Shown here piece by piece: positions 46,273 to 54,130 of a stretch of 64,000 nt of DNA (within the stretch, counting starts at the first letter, position 1; each line of letters starts with the position of its first letter). Below the pieces are notes generated by a model. It was not told the DNA's origin. It worked only from the letters and a program-made list of their open reading frames with translations, and ran no database searches. This DNA comes from Acidipropionibacterium jensenii DSM 20535 (GTDB lineage Bacteria; Actinomycetota; Actinomycetes; Propionibacteriales; Propionibacteriaceae), in NCBI RefSeq assembly GCF_000425285.1, contig NZ_AUDD01000004.1, positions 1 through 64,000 on the forward strand, written 5' to 3'. The translations under genes and the position numbers were made by a program.

Positions 46273-47072
46273 GCAGCCCCACCCCCGAGCATGCGCCGCG
46301 CCCGGACGCCAGCATGGATCTGCTGCGCCAGGTGCGTCAGGAGGCGATGGAGCCCGAGTACCTCACGGCCGAGGACCGCCATGGCCGGGAACGGCCGCAC
46401 GGACGGGGTCTGATCGGAACCCTCACCATGCTCGTGCTGGCCGGCCTGCTCCTGGGCGGCGCCTGGCGCGCTACCACGGTGGCGCGGCCGGCCACGGTGG
46501 CCGAACGCGACGACCTCATCAACCGTGTCCAGTCCGCCCAGGCGCACCGGGCCAGCCAACAAGCGGCGGTCGGTCGACTGCAGCGCCAGGTCGATGCGAT
46601 GCGAGCCTCCCAGTCGGCCGCCGGCACCGCCGCGGCCCGGATCTCGGCCGCGGGCATGGCGGCAGGTCAGGTCGCGGTGGTCGGTCCCGGCGTCCAGGTG
46701 CTCCTGGACGACTCACCGGACGGCTCCGACGAGGGACGGGTCGGCGACCAGGACCTGCGCCAGCTCATCAACGGGCTGTGGCAGGCCGGTGCCGAGGCGA
46801 TCTCGGTCAACGGTCACCGGATCACCACCCGCACCGCGGTCCGATCCGCCGGATCGGCCATCACGGTGGACTACGTCTCGCTCACCCGGCCCTACCGGGT
46901 CAGTGCGATCGGCGACCCCAATGTGATCCCCGGGAAGCTCTCCCAGAACGGCGGGGGGCAGTGGATGGCCTACATCGCCGACAATTTCGGCGTGCGCTGG
47001 TCGATCACGACTGCCAGCACTCTCAAGCTGCCGGCCGGGGCAGGATCCGTCAGCCTCGCCACCCCGCGGTGA
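46269..47072 (+). CDS. DUF881 protein (first copy)
   Basis: 267 residues: cytoplasmic start, one helix (about 44-65), a coiled-coil segment (R-V-Q-S-A-Q-A-H-R-A-S-Q-Q), then the DUF881 domain with V-V-G-P-G-V-Q-V-L-L-D-D, L-R-Q-L-I-N-G-L-W-Q-A-G-A-E-A-I-S-V-N-G-H-R-I and Y-R-V-S-A-I-G-D-P. The family is widespread in Gram-positives and related to the divisome protein FtsL/DivIC in layout; the function is unknown. The arrangement DUF881, small basic protein, DUF881 is conserved in actinobacteria. Confidence 0.88.
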   Translation: MSSPTPEHAPRPDASMDLLRQVRQEAMEPEYLTAEDRHGRERPHGRGLIGTLTMLVLAGLLLGGAWRATTVARPATVAERDDLINRVQSAQAHRASQQAAVGRLQRQVDAMRASQSAAGTAAARISAAGMAAGQVAVVGPGVQVLLDDSPDGSDEGRVGDQDLRQLINGLWQAGAEAISVNGHRITTRTAVRSAGSAITVDYVSLTRPYRVSAIGDPNVIPGKLSQNGGGQWMAYIADNFGVRWSITTASTLKLPAGAGSVSLATPR

Positions 47073-47172
47073 ACCCCGTGGTGATTCGCCCACTGATGGT
47101 GGGCACACCGCCCCGGGACGCTGCCGGTGGCGCGCCATGGCAGGATGGTGCCCATCGAGGAAGGGAACGGAC

Positions 47173-47505
47173 ATGATTGCGGTCGCTGGCCTGATCATCG
47201 GAGTCATTCTCGGCCTGGTGCTCAATCCAGCCCTCCCGGTGACCCTTCAGCCCTACCTGCCGATCATGATCGTGGCCGCCCTGGACGCCCTGGTGGGTGC
47301 CGCCCGCGCCTATCTCGGGCACACCTTCTCCGACAGGGTCTTCGTGGTGTCCTTCCTGTCGAATGTCCTGATCGCGGGGCTGATGGTCTGGGTCGGGGAT
47401 CAGATCGGCGTCGGCTCCCAGCTGTCGACGGCCGTCGTGGTTGTCCTGGGAATCAGGATCTTCACCAACGTCGCAGCCATCCGACGGGCCCTGCTGCATG
47501 CCTGA
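47173..47505 (+). CDS. sbp: Small basic protein (DUF1290)
   Basis: 110 residues, three membrane helices, with the family pattern L-P-I-M-I-V-A-A-L-D-A-L-V-G-A-A-R-A and F-L-S-N-V-L-I-A-G-L-M-V-W-V-G-D-Q-I-G-V. GAGGAAGGG precedes the ATG. Function unknown; always beside DUF881 genes. Overlaps the next gene by eight bases. Confidence 0.93.
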   Translation: MIAVAGLIIGVILGLVLNPALPVTLQPYLPIMIVAALDALVGAARAYLGHTFSDRVFVVSFLSNVLIAGLMVWVGDQIGVGSQLSTAVVVVLGIRIFTNVAAIRRALLHA

Positions 47506-48331
47506 TCCGCACCAGAACCCCGAACAACAGGACATCCGCGCGCCTCAGGACAGCCCTTCACCGCGGGCGAGTTCCGGGACGCAGGACGGCCCCGGCACCG
47601 ACCGGCAGAAGCCCTCGCACCGCGCCAGAATCCTCCACGACCTGGCTCACCCGGCGTCCGGACAGCTCATTGTCGCCATCATCCTGTGCCTGTGCTCCTT
47701 CGCGGTGGTCACCCAGGTGCGGTCTCGGGCCGACGAGGATCCGTTCGCCTCGATGCGGCGGGCCGATCTGGTCACCATGCTCGACTCGCTGTCCACCTCC
47801 TCCCGGCAGCTCGACTCCGAGCTCGCCGAGCTGCGCGACACCCAACGGCAGTTGCAGTCGGGGGCCGATTCCCGGCAGGCCGCCCAGAAGCAGGCCGCGA
47901 CCCGGCTCTCCCAGCTCCAGGTGCTCTCCGGAACCGTGCCGGTCCAGGGCCCCGGCATCACCATCAGGATTGCCGATCCCGGCGCCAAGGTGACCTCCGA
48001 CATCCTGCTGGACGCCGTCGAGGAGCTCCGCGACGCGGGGGCCGAGGCGATCTCCCTCAACGGGAAGGTCCGCGTGGTCGCGAGCACCTGGTTCGCATCC
48101 GGTGCCGACAGCGTGATCGCCTCAGGCACCCCGATCAGCCGACCCATCACCATCCAGGCCATCGGCGATCCGCACTCCCTCGAGGAGGGCGCCAGGTTCC
48201 GCGGCGGTCTGGTCTCCCAGGTCCAGGCGCCTCAGGTCGGGGGCAGCGTCCAGATCACCTCATCCACCCTGATCAGGATCACCGCGGTCGCCACCCCGGC
48301 GCCGATGACTCACGCCAGCCCCGTCCGCTGA
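47498..48331 (+). CDS. DUF881 protein (second copy)
   Basis: 277 residues, same layout as the copy at 46269: polar N-terminus, one helix (about 58-75), coiled coil, then V-P-V-Q-G-P-G-I-T-I-R-I, V-E-E-L-R-D-A-G-A-E-A-I-S-L-N-G and I-Q-A-I-G-D-P. The ATG overlaps the small basic protein by eight bases, so the two are co-translated. The pair probably forms one membrane complex with the small basic protein (inference). Confidence 0.9.
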   Translation: MPDPHQNPEQQDIRAPQDSPSPRASSGTQDGPGTDRQKPSHRARILHDLAHPASGQLIVAIILCLCSFAVVTQVRSRADEDPFASMRRADLVTMLDSLSTSSRQLDSELAELRDTQRQLQSGADSRQAAQKQAATRLSQLQVLSGTVPVQGPGITIRIADPGAKVTSDILLDAVEELRDAGAEAISLNGKVRVVASTWFASGADSVIASGTPISRPITIQAIGDPHSLEEGARFRGGLVSQVQAPQVGGSVQITSSTLIRITAVATPAPMTHASPVR

Positions 48332-48351
48332 CACCTGAGGCCGTGGGCGGC

Positions 48352-48357
48352 TAGTCT
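48352..48357 (+). promoter_or_regulatory. -10 element of the gcvH-like/garA operon
   Basis: TAGTCT in the gap before the gcvH-like gene, giving a leader of about 73 bases that carries AGGAGG. No -35 seen. Confidence 0.4.
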
Positions 48358-48436
48358 GGGTGACAGCACGGCCGACACCGTGCCGCGGCAGACCTGCGAC
48401 AGGCGCCGATGACACCACGCTCAGGAGGTTTCTGCG

Positions 48437-48826
48437 ATGGCCGGTGCCCCCGAGGATCTCCAGTACACCGTGGACCACATCTGGGTACGCCCGGGCAACG
48501 GCGACGAGGTGCGGGTCGGTCTGACCGCCGAGGGCCTCTCGGGAATCGCCGAGATCCTCGACGTGACGCTGCCCGAGGTCGGCGAGCAACTGGCCCGGGG
48601 CGATGTCGCGGCCGAGATCGACACGGGCGATGAGCCCGTCGACGTGGAGACGCCGGTGAGCGGGGTGGTGGTCGCTGTCAACCAGGTGGTCGCCGACTCG
48701 GCACAGACCCTGGCGGCCGACCCCTACGGGGACGGTTGGCTGATGTCGGTCGAGCTCACAGCGCCCTCCGAGCTGGACGACCTGCTCGACGCCGACGCAT
48801 ACGATGCTCTCACCGACTCGTCCTGA
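48437..48826 (+). CDS. gcvH: GcvH-like protein with no lysine residue
   Basis: 129 residues of the glycine-cleavage H/lipoyl-carrier fold (Y-T-x-D-H-I-W-V, V-R-V-G-L-T, I-A-E-I-L-D-V-T-L-P-E-V-G, T-P-V-S-G-V-V-V-A-V-N, Y-G-D-G-W-L). In a true H protein the lipoyl lysine sits in E-S-V-K-A-x-S-D; here the aligned stretch reads D-T-G-D-E-P-V-D, with Asp65 at the lysine position. The whole protein contains no Lys, so it cannot be lipoylated. AGGAGG lies eight bases before the ATG. It keeps the actinobacterial position ahead of garA and ftsR, suggesting a structural or signalling role rather than glycine cleavage. No gcvT, gcvP or lipoate genes are present nearby. Confidence 0.88.
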   Translation: MAGAPEDLQYTVDHIWVRPGNGDEVRVGLTAEGLSGIAEILDVTLPEVGEQLARGDVAAEIDTGDEPVDVETPVSGVVVAVNQVVADSAQTLAADPYGDGWLMSVELTAPSELDDLLDADAYDALTDSS

Positions 48827-48931
48827 TGCGGCGGGAGTGGTGAGGATCCGACAGACTGCAACAGGCAGACGTCCCGCTGCAGGACGGGTGGGAAAACAGG
48901 CCCCGGAAGGGGCCGGGAGTGAGGATGCGAG

Positions 48932-49438
48932 ATGAACAAGTGCCTCAGGTGCGGGCAGGACAACGCGGATGACGCCAACTTCTGCTCTCGCTGCGGAGCT
49001 CGTCTGGGCGCCGCGGCGGGCATTCCAGGGGACAACACCGGGGTGATCCCGGTGATGACCGACGAGGTCGTCGCCGACACCCCGGAGCTGTCGGGGGAGG
49101 CGCTGTCCGCCATCGCGGACCTTCCCGAGGGGGATGGACTGCTGGTCGTCCAGCGCGGGCCCAATGTCGGCACCCAGTTCGTTCTCGACCAGGACGTCAC
49201 CACGGCAGGTCGCAGCACCCACTCCGACATCTTCCTCGACGACATCACCGTTTCGCGGCACCACGTGAAGTTCATCCGCAGGGATGGCCGGATCTACGTG
49301 GAGGACCAGGGCAGCCTCAACGGCACCTACGTCAACCGCACCCTGGTGGATGGATCGGCCCCGCTGCGCGAGGGCGACGAGGTGCAGATCGGCAAGTTCC
49401 GGATGATCTTCCACCTCGGCGGGAGCGGACTGCGCTGA
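48932..49438 (+). CDS. garA: GarA/OdhI-like FHA protein with zinc ribbon
   Basis: 168 residues. An N-terminal zinc ribbon has C4-x2-C7 and C18-x2-C21; the FHA domain runs about 70-160 with the phospho-threonine-binding blocks T-A-G-R-S-T-H-S-D-I, V-S-R-H-H-V and G-S-L-N-G-T-Y-V-N. In mycobacteria GarA is switched by kinase phosphorylation of a E-T-T-S-V motif and then inhibits 2-oxoglutarate metabolism. Here the linker has D-N-T-G-V-I-P instead, so Thr regulation is possible but not certain. It overlaps ftsR by one base. Confidence 0.85.
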   Translation: MNKCLRCGQDNADDANFCSRCGARLGAAAGIPGDNTGVIPVMTDEVVADTPELSGEALSAIADLPEGDGLLVVQRGPNVGTQFVLDQDVTTAGRSTHSDIFLDDITVSRHHVKFIRRDGRIYVEDQGSLNGTYVNRTLVDGSAPLREGDEVQIGKFRMIFHLGGSGLR

Positions 49439-50130
49439 TGGCTGGCCCGGTCTGGAGCATTGGGCAGGTGATGAAGCTCCTCAAGCCGGATTTCGCCGAC
49501 CTCTCCATCTCGAAGATCCGATTCCTGGAGACCGAGGGTCTGCTGAGTCCCGAGCGCGCACCCTCCGGGTACCGAAAGTACGCCGAGTCCGATGTCGAGA
49601 GACTGCGCTACATCCTCACCTGCCAGCGCGACAACTTCCAGCCCCTGAAGGTGATCCGCGAGCATCTCGAGATGCTCGACCGGGGGGAGGAGCCTCCCAG
49701 TGTCGATCAACCCGCACCGCCGGGAGCCGGTTCCGACAAGGAGCCCGGAGTCCAAGGTCCGGTGATTCCCCAGCCCCGGGCGCCGATCAGGATGAACCGG
49801 CGGGAGTTGGTGAGGGCCAGTGGGATCACCGAGGCACACCTGGTCGAGCTGGAACGCCATCAGCTGGTGCGCACCAAGCGCGGTCACGACTGGTACGGCC
49901 AGGAGGCGCTGATGGTGTGTGTGGCGTCCCGCAGGCTGCGCGAGTACGGGATGGACACCCGTCACATCCGGGCGATGAGACAGGCCGCCGAGCGGGAGGC
50001 CGGGATGATCGAGCAGACGGTGCTGCCGCACGCCCGGCACCCCCAGCGGGCCAATCAGGTCGCCACGGAGATCACCTCCCTGGTGCTCCACGCGCATGCG
50101 GCGATGGTCTACGACCTGCTCCAGCACTGA
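49438..50130 (+). CDS. ftsR: MerR-family regulator (FtsR-like)
   Basis: 230 residues. N-terminal winged helix: W-S-I-G-Q-V-M-K-L-L, I-S-K-I-R-F-L-E-T-E-G-L-L-S-P, R-A-P-S-G-Y-R-K-Y, D-V-E-R-L-R-Y-I-L. A second, weaker helix-turn-helix-like segment lies at about 120-165 (M-N-R-R-E-L-V-R-A-S-G-I). This is the Rv1828/FtsR type described as an activator of ftsZ in corynebacteria. Its place between garA and the DUF151 gene is the conserved order. Coupled to garA by TGATG. Confidence 0.85.
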   Translation: MAGPVWSIGQVMKLLKPDFADLSISKIRFLETEGLLSPERAPSGYRKYAESDVERLRYILTCQRDNFQPLKVIREHLEMLDRGEEPPSVDQPAPPGAGSDKEPGVQGPVIPQPRAPIRMNRRELVRASGITEAHLVELERHQLVRTKRGHDWYGQEALMVCVASRRLREYGMDTRHIRAMRQAAEREAGMIEQTVLPHARHPQRANQVATEITSLVLHAHAAMVYDLLQH

Positions 50131-50158
50131 CGTCGTTCTGTCGGCCATCGACCGCGGG

Positions 50159-50164
50159 TAGGCT
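50159..50164 (+). promoter_or_regulatory. -10 element for a leaderless DUF151 mRNA
   Basis: TAGGCT, six bases before the ATG at 50171; no ribosome site. Confidence 0.5.
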
Positions 50165-50170
50165 GGCCCT

Positions 50171-50638
50171 ATGGTGGTCGCACTGGAGGTTGTCGGGATC
50201 CGGCTGGACCAGATCTCACAGTCGCCCATCCTGCTGCTCAAGGAGTCCGAGGGACGCCGCCATCTGGCGATCTGGATCGGCGCCTCCGAGGCGGCATCGA
50301 TCGCCCAGGCCATCGACGACGTCGAACCCCCACGACCGCTGACCCACGACCTGTTCGTCACCGTGCTGGGCGAGCTGGGCTGTCCTAGCCCGCAGATGGT
50401 CATCACCAGTGTCACCGATGGCGTGTGGGAGGGCGAGATCCGCCTGCGACCGGGCCATGTCGTGCAGGCCAGACCCTCGGACATGGTCGCCCTGGCAGTG
50501 CGGCTCGGGGTCACCGTCGGCTGCCACGAGGAGGTCCTCGAGGAGTTCGGCATCCTTCTCGACGAGTCCCCCCAGGATGAGGTCGAGAGGTTCAAGGAGT
50601 TCCTCGACCATGTCAGCCCGGACGACTTCGAGGACTGA
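50171..50638 (+). CDS. DUF151 bifunctional-nuclease-family protein
   Basis: 155 residues with the DUF151 blocks: L-L-L-K-E-S-E-G-R-R-H-L-A-I-W-I-G-A-S-E-A, P-L-T-H-D-L-F, and A-R-P-S-D-M-V-A-L-A-V-R. Members have been reported with DNase/RNase activity in plants and some bacteria; the actinobacterial role is unknown. It sits between the two MerR genes, as in mycobacteria, with its own leaderless promoter. Confidence 0.9.
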   Translation: MVVALEVVGIRLDQISQSPILLLKESEGRRHLAIWIGASEAASIAQAIDDVEPPRPLTHDLFVTVLGELGCPSPQMVITSVTDGVWEGEIRLRPGHVVQARPSDMVALAVRLGVTVGCHEEVLEEFGILLDESPQDEVERFKEFLDHVSPDDFED

Positions 50639-50665
50639 GCCCGGCAACCCTAGAGTGTCACTTGA

Positions 50666-50700
50666 CCCTCTGATCTCATCTGAAATGCCTTGTCAGAGGG
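50666..50700 (+). terminator. 8-bp inverted repeat after DUF151 gene
   Basis: CCCTCTGA (50666-50673) and TCAGAGGG (50693-50700) with a 19-base loop, followed by TTCTT. A terminator or an operator for the MerR regulator downstream. Confidence 0.5.
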
Positions 50701-50773
50701 TTCTTCGAGGAGATTCCTGGGGTATCCTTGAGACCCCACGGCGTGGCAGCGGTTCGCTCGGACGGCGGCCACG

Positions 50774-50779
50774 TAGCGT
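50774..50779 (+). promoter_or_regulatory. Candidate -10 element of the second merR gene
   Basis: TAGCGT, ~50 bases before the start; no clear -35. Confidence 0.35.
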
Positions 50780-50830
50780 CTGTGGGACAGGGACGGTACC
50801 GAATCGGCCCAGAGACAGAGGGTGATCGAG

Positions 50831-51400
50831 ATGGTCGAGAGTGCGGCTCAACAGGCCTCCTCGCCCAGATGCGCACAGAGCGCGCTCTTCGACGGGGACT
50901 TCTTCCCCCTTCCCGATGACATCGGGTTCCGCGGCCCGGTGGCCTCCGGCGCTGCTGGGATCACCTACCGTCAACTCGACTACTGGGCCCGCACCGGTCT
51001 GGTCCGCCCGGAGATTCGTGGCGCCTCGGGGTCGGGCAGTCAGCGGCTGTACTCCTTCCGCGATATCCTGCTGCTCAAGGTCGTCAAGCGGCTGCTGGAC
51101 GCCGGTGTGGCTCTCCAGCAGATCCGGATCGCCCTCGATCACCTGCGCGCCAATGGCGTCGAGGAGCTCTCGACGGTGACCCTGATGAGTGACGGCGTCT
51201 CGGTCTACGAGTGCACCCGTGACGAGGAGGTCATCGATCTGCTGCGCGCCGGCCAGGGCATGTTCGCCATCTCGCTGGGGGGAGTCTGGCGCGACGTCAA
51301 CGGCTGCCTGTCGACACTTCCGCACGAGAAGGTCGGTGGCGCCGCTCATCATGCCGAAGATGAGCTGTCGCGCAGAAGGGCCACCCGCCGGGTGTCGTGA
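50831..51400 (+). CDS. MerR-family regulator (Rv1830-like)
   Basis: 189 residues from ATG 50831 (GTG at 50822 also possible). The winged helix reads I-T-Y-R-Q-L-D-Y-W-A-R-T-G-L-V-R-P, G-S-G-S-Q-R-L-Y-S-F-R-D-I-L-L-L-K-V-V-K-R-L-L-D-A-G-V-A-L-Q-Q-I-R. The C-terminal part (Y-E-C-T-R-D-E-E-V-I-D-L-L-R-A-G-Q-G-M-F) is specific to this actinobacterial group, whose ligands and targets are not known to me. Position after DUF151 is conserved. Confidence 0.87.
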   Translation: MVESAAQQASSPRCAQSALFDGDFFPLPDDIGFRGPVASGAAGITYRQLDYWARTGLVRPEIRGASGSGSQRLYSFRDILLLKVVKRLLDAGVALQQIRIALDHLRANGVEELSTVTLMSDGVSVYECTRDEEVIDLLRAGQGMFAISLGGVWRDVNGCLSTLPHEKVGGAAHHAEDELSRRRATRRVS

Positions 51401-51430
51401 CACTGACGTCCTGAGCCAGGGAGCCGGCCG

Positions 51431-52654
51431 ATGAGGGAGGCGCTGAGGAGTGCCGCGGACAGGGCGCTTCGTCGTCCTCCCATTGCCCACCTGGTGCGTG
51501 CCCAGGCTCGCTACTCCAGCCGGCTGGGGAATCACTTCGCCGCCTCCATCACCTTCTTCACGGTGCTCGCGGCGGTCCCCGTGGTCGCCTTCTCCTTCGC
51601 CACCCTGAGCGTGGTGCTGACTCATCTGCGTCCTGACATCTTCGATGCCGTCAAGGATCTGGTCATCCGGTCGCTGGGGTCGACCGGCGGCGCCCACAAG
51701 GTCACCGAGGTGATCGACTCGTCGGTGCGCAGCACGGGATCCTGGGGGACCCTGGCCACCACCATTCTGGTCACCCTGTGGACCGGCGTCTCATGGATCG
51801 GCGATGTCCGCTCGGGGGTGCTGGCCCAGTGGGAGCCCTCCTTCAGCATGGTCAAGGAGGACAAGAACCCGCTGGCCTCCAAGGCCCGAGACATGCTGTC
51901 CTTCATGACGGTCCTGGTGGTGCTGCTGGTGGTCTTCGCCACCGCCCAGGCTGGCTCGGCCCTGTCGGGGGCGCTCGGACGGCGTCTGGGCCTGGATCTG
52001 CTGCCGGGTCACACCGTCATCGTGACGATCTCCGGGCTGGTCGTCTCCACCCTCGCCGGGGCGCTGTTCTTCGTCTTCCTGTACGGCATCCTGCCGCGAT
52101 CGCGGCGCAACTGGTCGGCGATCCTGCGCGGTTCACTGGCTGCCGGGGTGTGTCTTGCGGCGGTGCAGACCGGCGCCGGAATCGTGGTCCGGGCGGTCAG
52201 CGTCAACCGCGCCGTCCAGGCCTTCGGATCGATTGTCGTGGTGATGCTGGTGCTCAACCTGCTGGCCCGGATCATCCTCTTCGTGGCGGCCTGGATCGCC
52301 ACCGCCGATCAGCCCGCGGTGGCGTTCCGGTGGCATGACGCCGATGCTCCCCTCGAGGAGCGCGAGGGAGCTTGGACCGCGGAGGGCCACTGGCAGGCCG
52401 CCCACGCCGACCGGGAGGCTCAGCGGCGCGAAGCCGAGGGGTCCGGCCCGGACACGACCCACGAGGAGGAGCAGGGCAGCGGAGAGGGCCAGGAGGTGGT
52501 GGCGACCGTCGCCGAGGACGGCCGCCGGGTGCGTGCCGGACTGACCGGCTTCCTGGCCGGGGTCGCGGTGAGTGCGGTGGCACTGCTCGGGTCGGTTCTG
52601 GTGTGGGCCGGGCTGCGTCATCGAAACCGTGACCGCCAGGACCAGACACCCTGA
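51431..52654 (+). CDS. YihY/BrkB-family membrane protein with extra C-terminal helix
   Basis: 407 residues. The YihY/virulence-factor-BrkB domain fills residues 15-300 with six helices (F-A-A-S-I-T-F-F-T-V-L-A-A-V-P, T-G-V-S-W-I-G, S-G-L-V-V-S-T-L, P-R-S-R-R-N-W, R-G-S-L-A-A-G). Older annotations as ribonuclease BN are wrong for this family; its transport or envelope role is unsettled. An acidic cytoplasmic linker of ~60 residues leads to a seventh helix near 375-395 that is not part of the family domain. GGGAG lies eight bases before the ATG. Confidence 0.85.
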   Translation: MREALRSAADRALRRPPIAHLVRAQARYSSRLGNHFAASITFFTVLAAVPVVAFSFATLSVVLTHLRPDIFDAVKDLVIRSLGSTGGAHKVTEVIDSSVRSTGSWGTLATTILVTLWTGVSWIGDVRSGVLAQWEPSFSMVKEDKNPLASKARDMLSFMTVLVVLLVVFATAQAGSALSGALGRRLGLDLLPGHTVIVTISGLVVSTLAGALFFVFLYGILPRSRRNWSAILRGSLAAGVCLAAVQTGAGIVVRAVSVNRAVQAFGSIVVVMLVLNLLARIILFVAAWIATADQPAVAFRWHDADAPLEEREGAWTAEGHWQAAHADREAQRREAEGSGPDTTHEEEQGSGEGQEVVATVAEDGRRVRAGLTGFLAGVAVSAVALLGSVLVWAGLRHRNRDRQDQTP

Positions 52655-52667
52655 GCCCAACGAGAGC

Positions 52668-52695
52668 AGCGCCCGACCCCGCAGGGTCGGGCGCT
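52668..52695. terminator. Perfect 12-bp hairpin, first of two
   Basis: Arms 52668-52679 and 52684-52695, 4-base loop, 13 bases after the brkB-like stop. Confidence 0.8.
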
Positions 52696-52702
52696 GATGT
52701 GA

Positions 52703-52746
52703 GCACTCGGGCCACCAGCGACCCGAGTCGCTGGTGGCCCGAGTGC
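52703..52746. terminator. Perfect 20-bp hairpin, second of two
   Basis: Arms 52703-52722 and 52727-52746 are exact complements with a 4-base loop. It lies between convergent genes and 60 bases past the phosphofructokinase stop on the other strand, so the two hairpins probably insulate both. Confidence 0.85.
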
Positions 52747-52806
52747 CTTGTGGTACGAGCTGGTGGTCCGTTGGCGTCGGTGCCCGCCGGGCTCCGACGC
52801 CAACCC

Positions 52807-54030
52807 TCAGTGCTGGAGCGGCTTCGGCGCGCCCTGCCCGATCTCGTCGAGCATCGAGGTGAACCAGGGCTGGGTGAGATCGAAGGGCTTTCCGCCCTTG
52901 ATCCGGTCGAAGTCGATGTTGGTCAGCACGTCGCCGGCCTCCTCGTCCTGGCCGATGACCCCGGAGCGTCCCGACAGGGCGCACTCCACGGCCAGCTCGG
53001 TGCAGCGACCGATGAGCTCCAGATCGGCCTCGTTGGAGGCGGCCGAACGGGAGAAGTAGCCGGACTTCTGGACCATCGTCTTCTCGGCGGACAGCCTCTT
53101 GGCGAACTGCTTGCCGAACCACGCCCCGGGGTTGATCTTGTCGAGCTTGACGTGGCCGAAGGGGTCGCGCGGGACCTCCTCGCCGGACTTCTCCAGCTCG
53201 GCGATGATGGCGTCCAGGCCGGCCCCCTCGGACAGGAAGATGGTGACATTGCCGACGGTGTCCATCACCTTGTTGAGGCGCTCGGCCTCGGCGTCCAGGT
53301 CGATCTCGGCCTCGGGGAGGTAGACCGCGTGGATATCCCACGCCTCGCGCGACAGACCGATCTCGGGGACCCACTCCTGGGCGTCGAGCCACTCCCGGTA
53401 CTTGGCGGCGGTGGCTGCGGTGAGATATCCGCAGTTGCGGCCCATCACCTCGTGGACGATGAGCATCCGCGAGCCGGAGTTGTGCTCGGCCACCACATTG
53501 GCGGCGAACTTCGCGCCCTGCTCGGCGGCGGTCCAGGCGCCCAGCGACTGGCGGATCGGGATGATGTCGTTGTCGATGGTCTTCGGCAGTCCGACGACGG
53601 TCAGGCCGTAGTCGTGCTCGGCGAGATAGGCGGCCAGGTCGGCCGCGGTGGTGTTGGTGTCATCGCCGCCGATGGTGTGCAGGACGTCGACCCCGTCGGC
53701 CACCAGCCGGTCGGCGGCCACCTTGAGAGGATCCTCGCCCTCGGCCACCAGGCCGCGACGGACCAGATCCTCCTTGTTGGTCAGCTTGACCCGGGAGTTG
53801 CCGATCGGCGAGCCGCCGAAGCGGTGCAGCACATCGGCCTTGGCACGCACCTCGTCGGTGACCGTCAGGTAGTCGCCCTTGAGCAGCCCCTGGTATCCGT
53901 ACCGGTAGGCGATGATCTCGACGTCTGGGGCTACCTCGGTGTAGTGCTTGACCAGCCCGCCGACCGCCGTGGAGAGGCAGGGGGCGAAGCCGCCCGCCGT
54001 GAGCAGGGCGACCTTCTTGACCTGGGCCAT
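52807..54030 (-). CDS. pfp: Pyrophosphate-dependent 6-phosphofructokinase
   Basis: 407 residues, like the Propionibacterium freudenreichii enzyme. It converts fructose 6-phosphate and PPi to the bisphosphate and Pi, reversibly. The two residues that mark PPi use are present: Asp124 in G-G-D-D-T-N (ATP enzymes have Gly) and Lys150 in P-K-T-I-D-N-D. Also G-R-N-C-G-Y-L-T-A and P-E-x-x-x-D-L. The ATG at 54030 has AAAGG about ten bases ahead. It stands alone. Confidence 0.95.
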   Translation of the reverse strand: MAQVKKVALLTAGGFAPCLSTAVGGLVKHYTEVAPDVEIIAYRYGYQGLLKGDYLTVTDEVRAKADVLHRFGGSPIGNSRVKLTNKEDLVRRGLVAEGEDPLKVAADRLVADGVDVLHTIGGDDTNTTAADLAAYLAEHDYGLTVVGLPKTIDNDIIPIRQSLGAWTAAEQGAKFAANVVAEHNSGSRMLIVHEVMGRNCGYLTAATAAKYREWLDAQEWVPEIGLSREAWDIHAVYLPEAEIDLDAEAERLNKVMDTVGNVTIFLSEGAGLDAIIAELEKSGEEVPRDPFGHVKLDKINPGAWFGKQFAKRLSAEKTMVQKSGYFSRSAASNEADLELIGRCTELAVECALSGRSGVIGQDEEAGDVLTNIDFDRIKGGKPFDLTQPWFTSMLDEIGQGAPKPLQH

Positions 54031-54068
54031 GGTGTGGAGACCTTTCTTCGGGTGAGATGTCGCGCACC

Positions 54069-54074
54069 AGCCTA
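54069..54074 (-). promoter_or_regulatory. -10 element of the phosphofructokinase gene
   Basis: TAGGCT on the minus strand, ~38 bases before the ATG, leaving a leader that holds the ribosome site. Confidence 0.4.
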
Positions 54075-54130
54075 GGCCACCGTGGCCAGAGTCTTCCCAA
54101 CAGGTGCCCGGACGTGCTGAGCTTGTCCCC

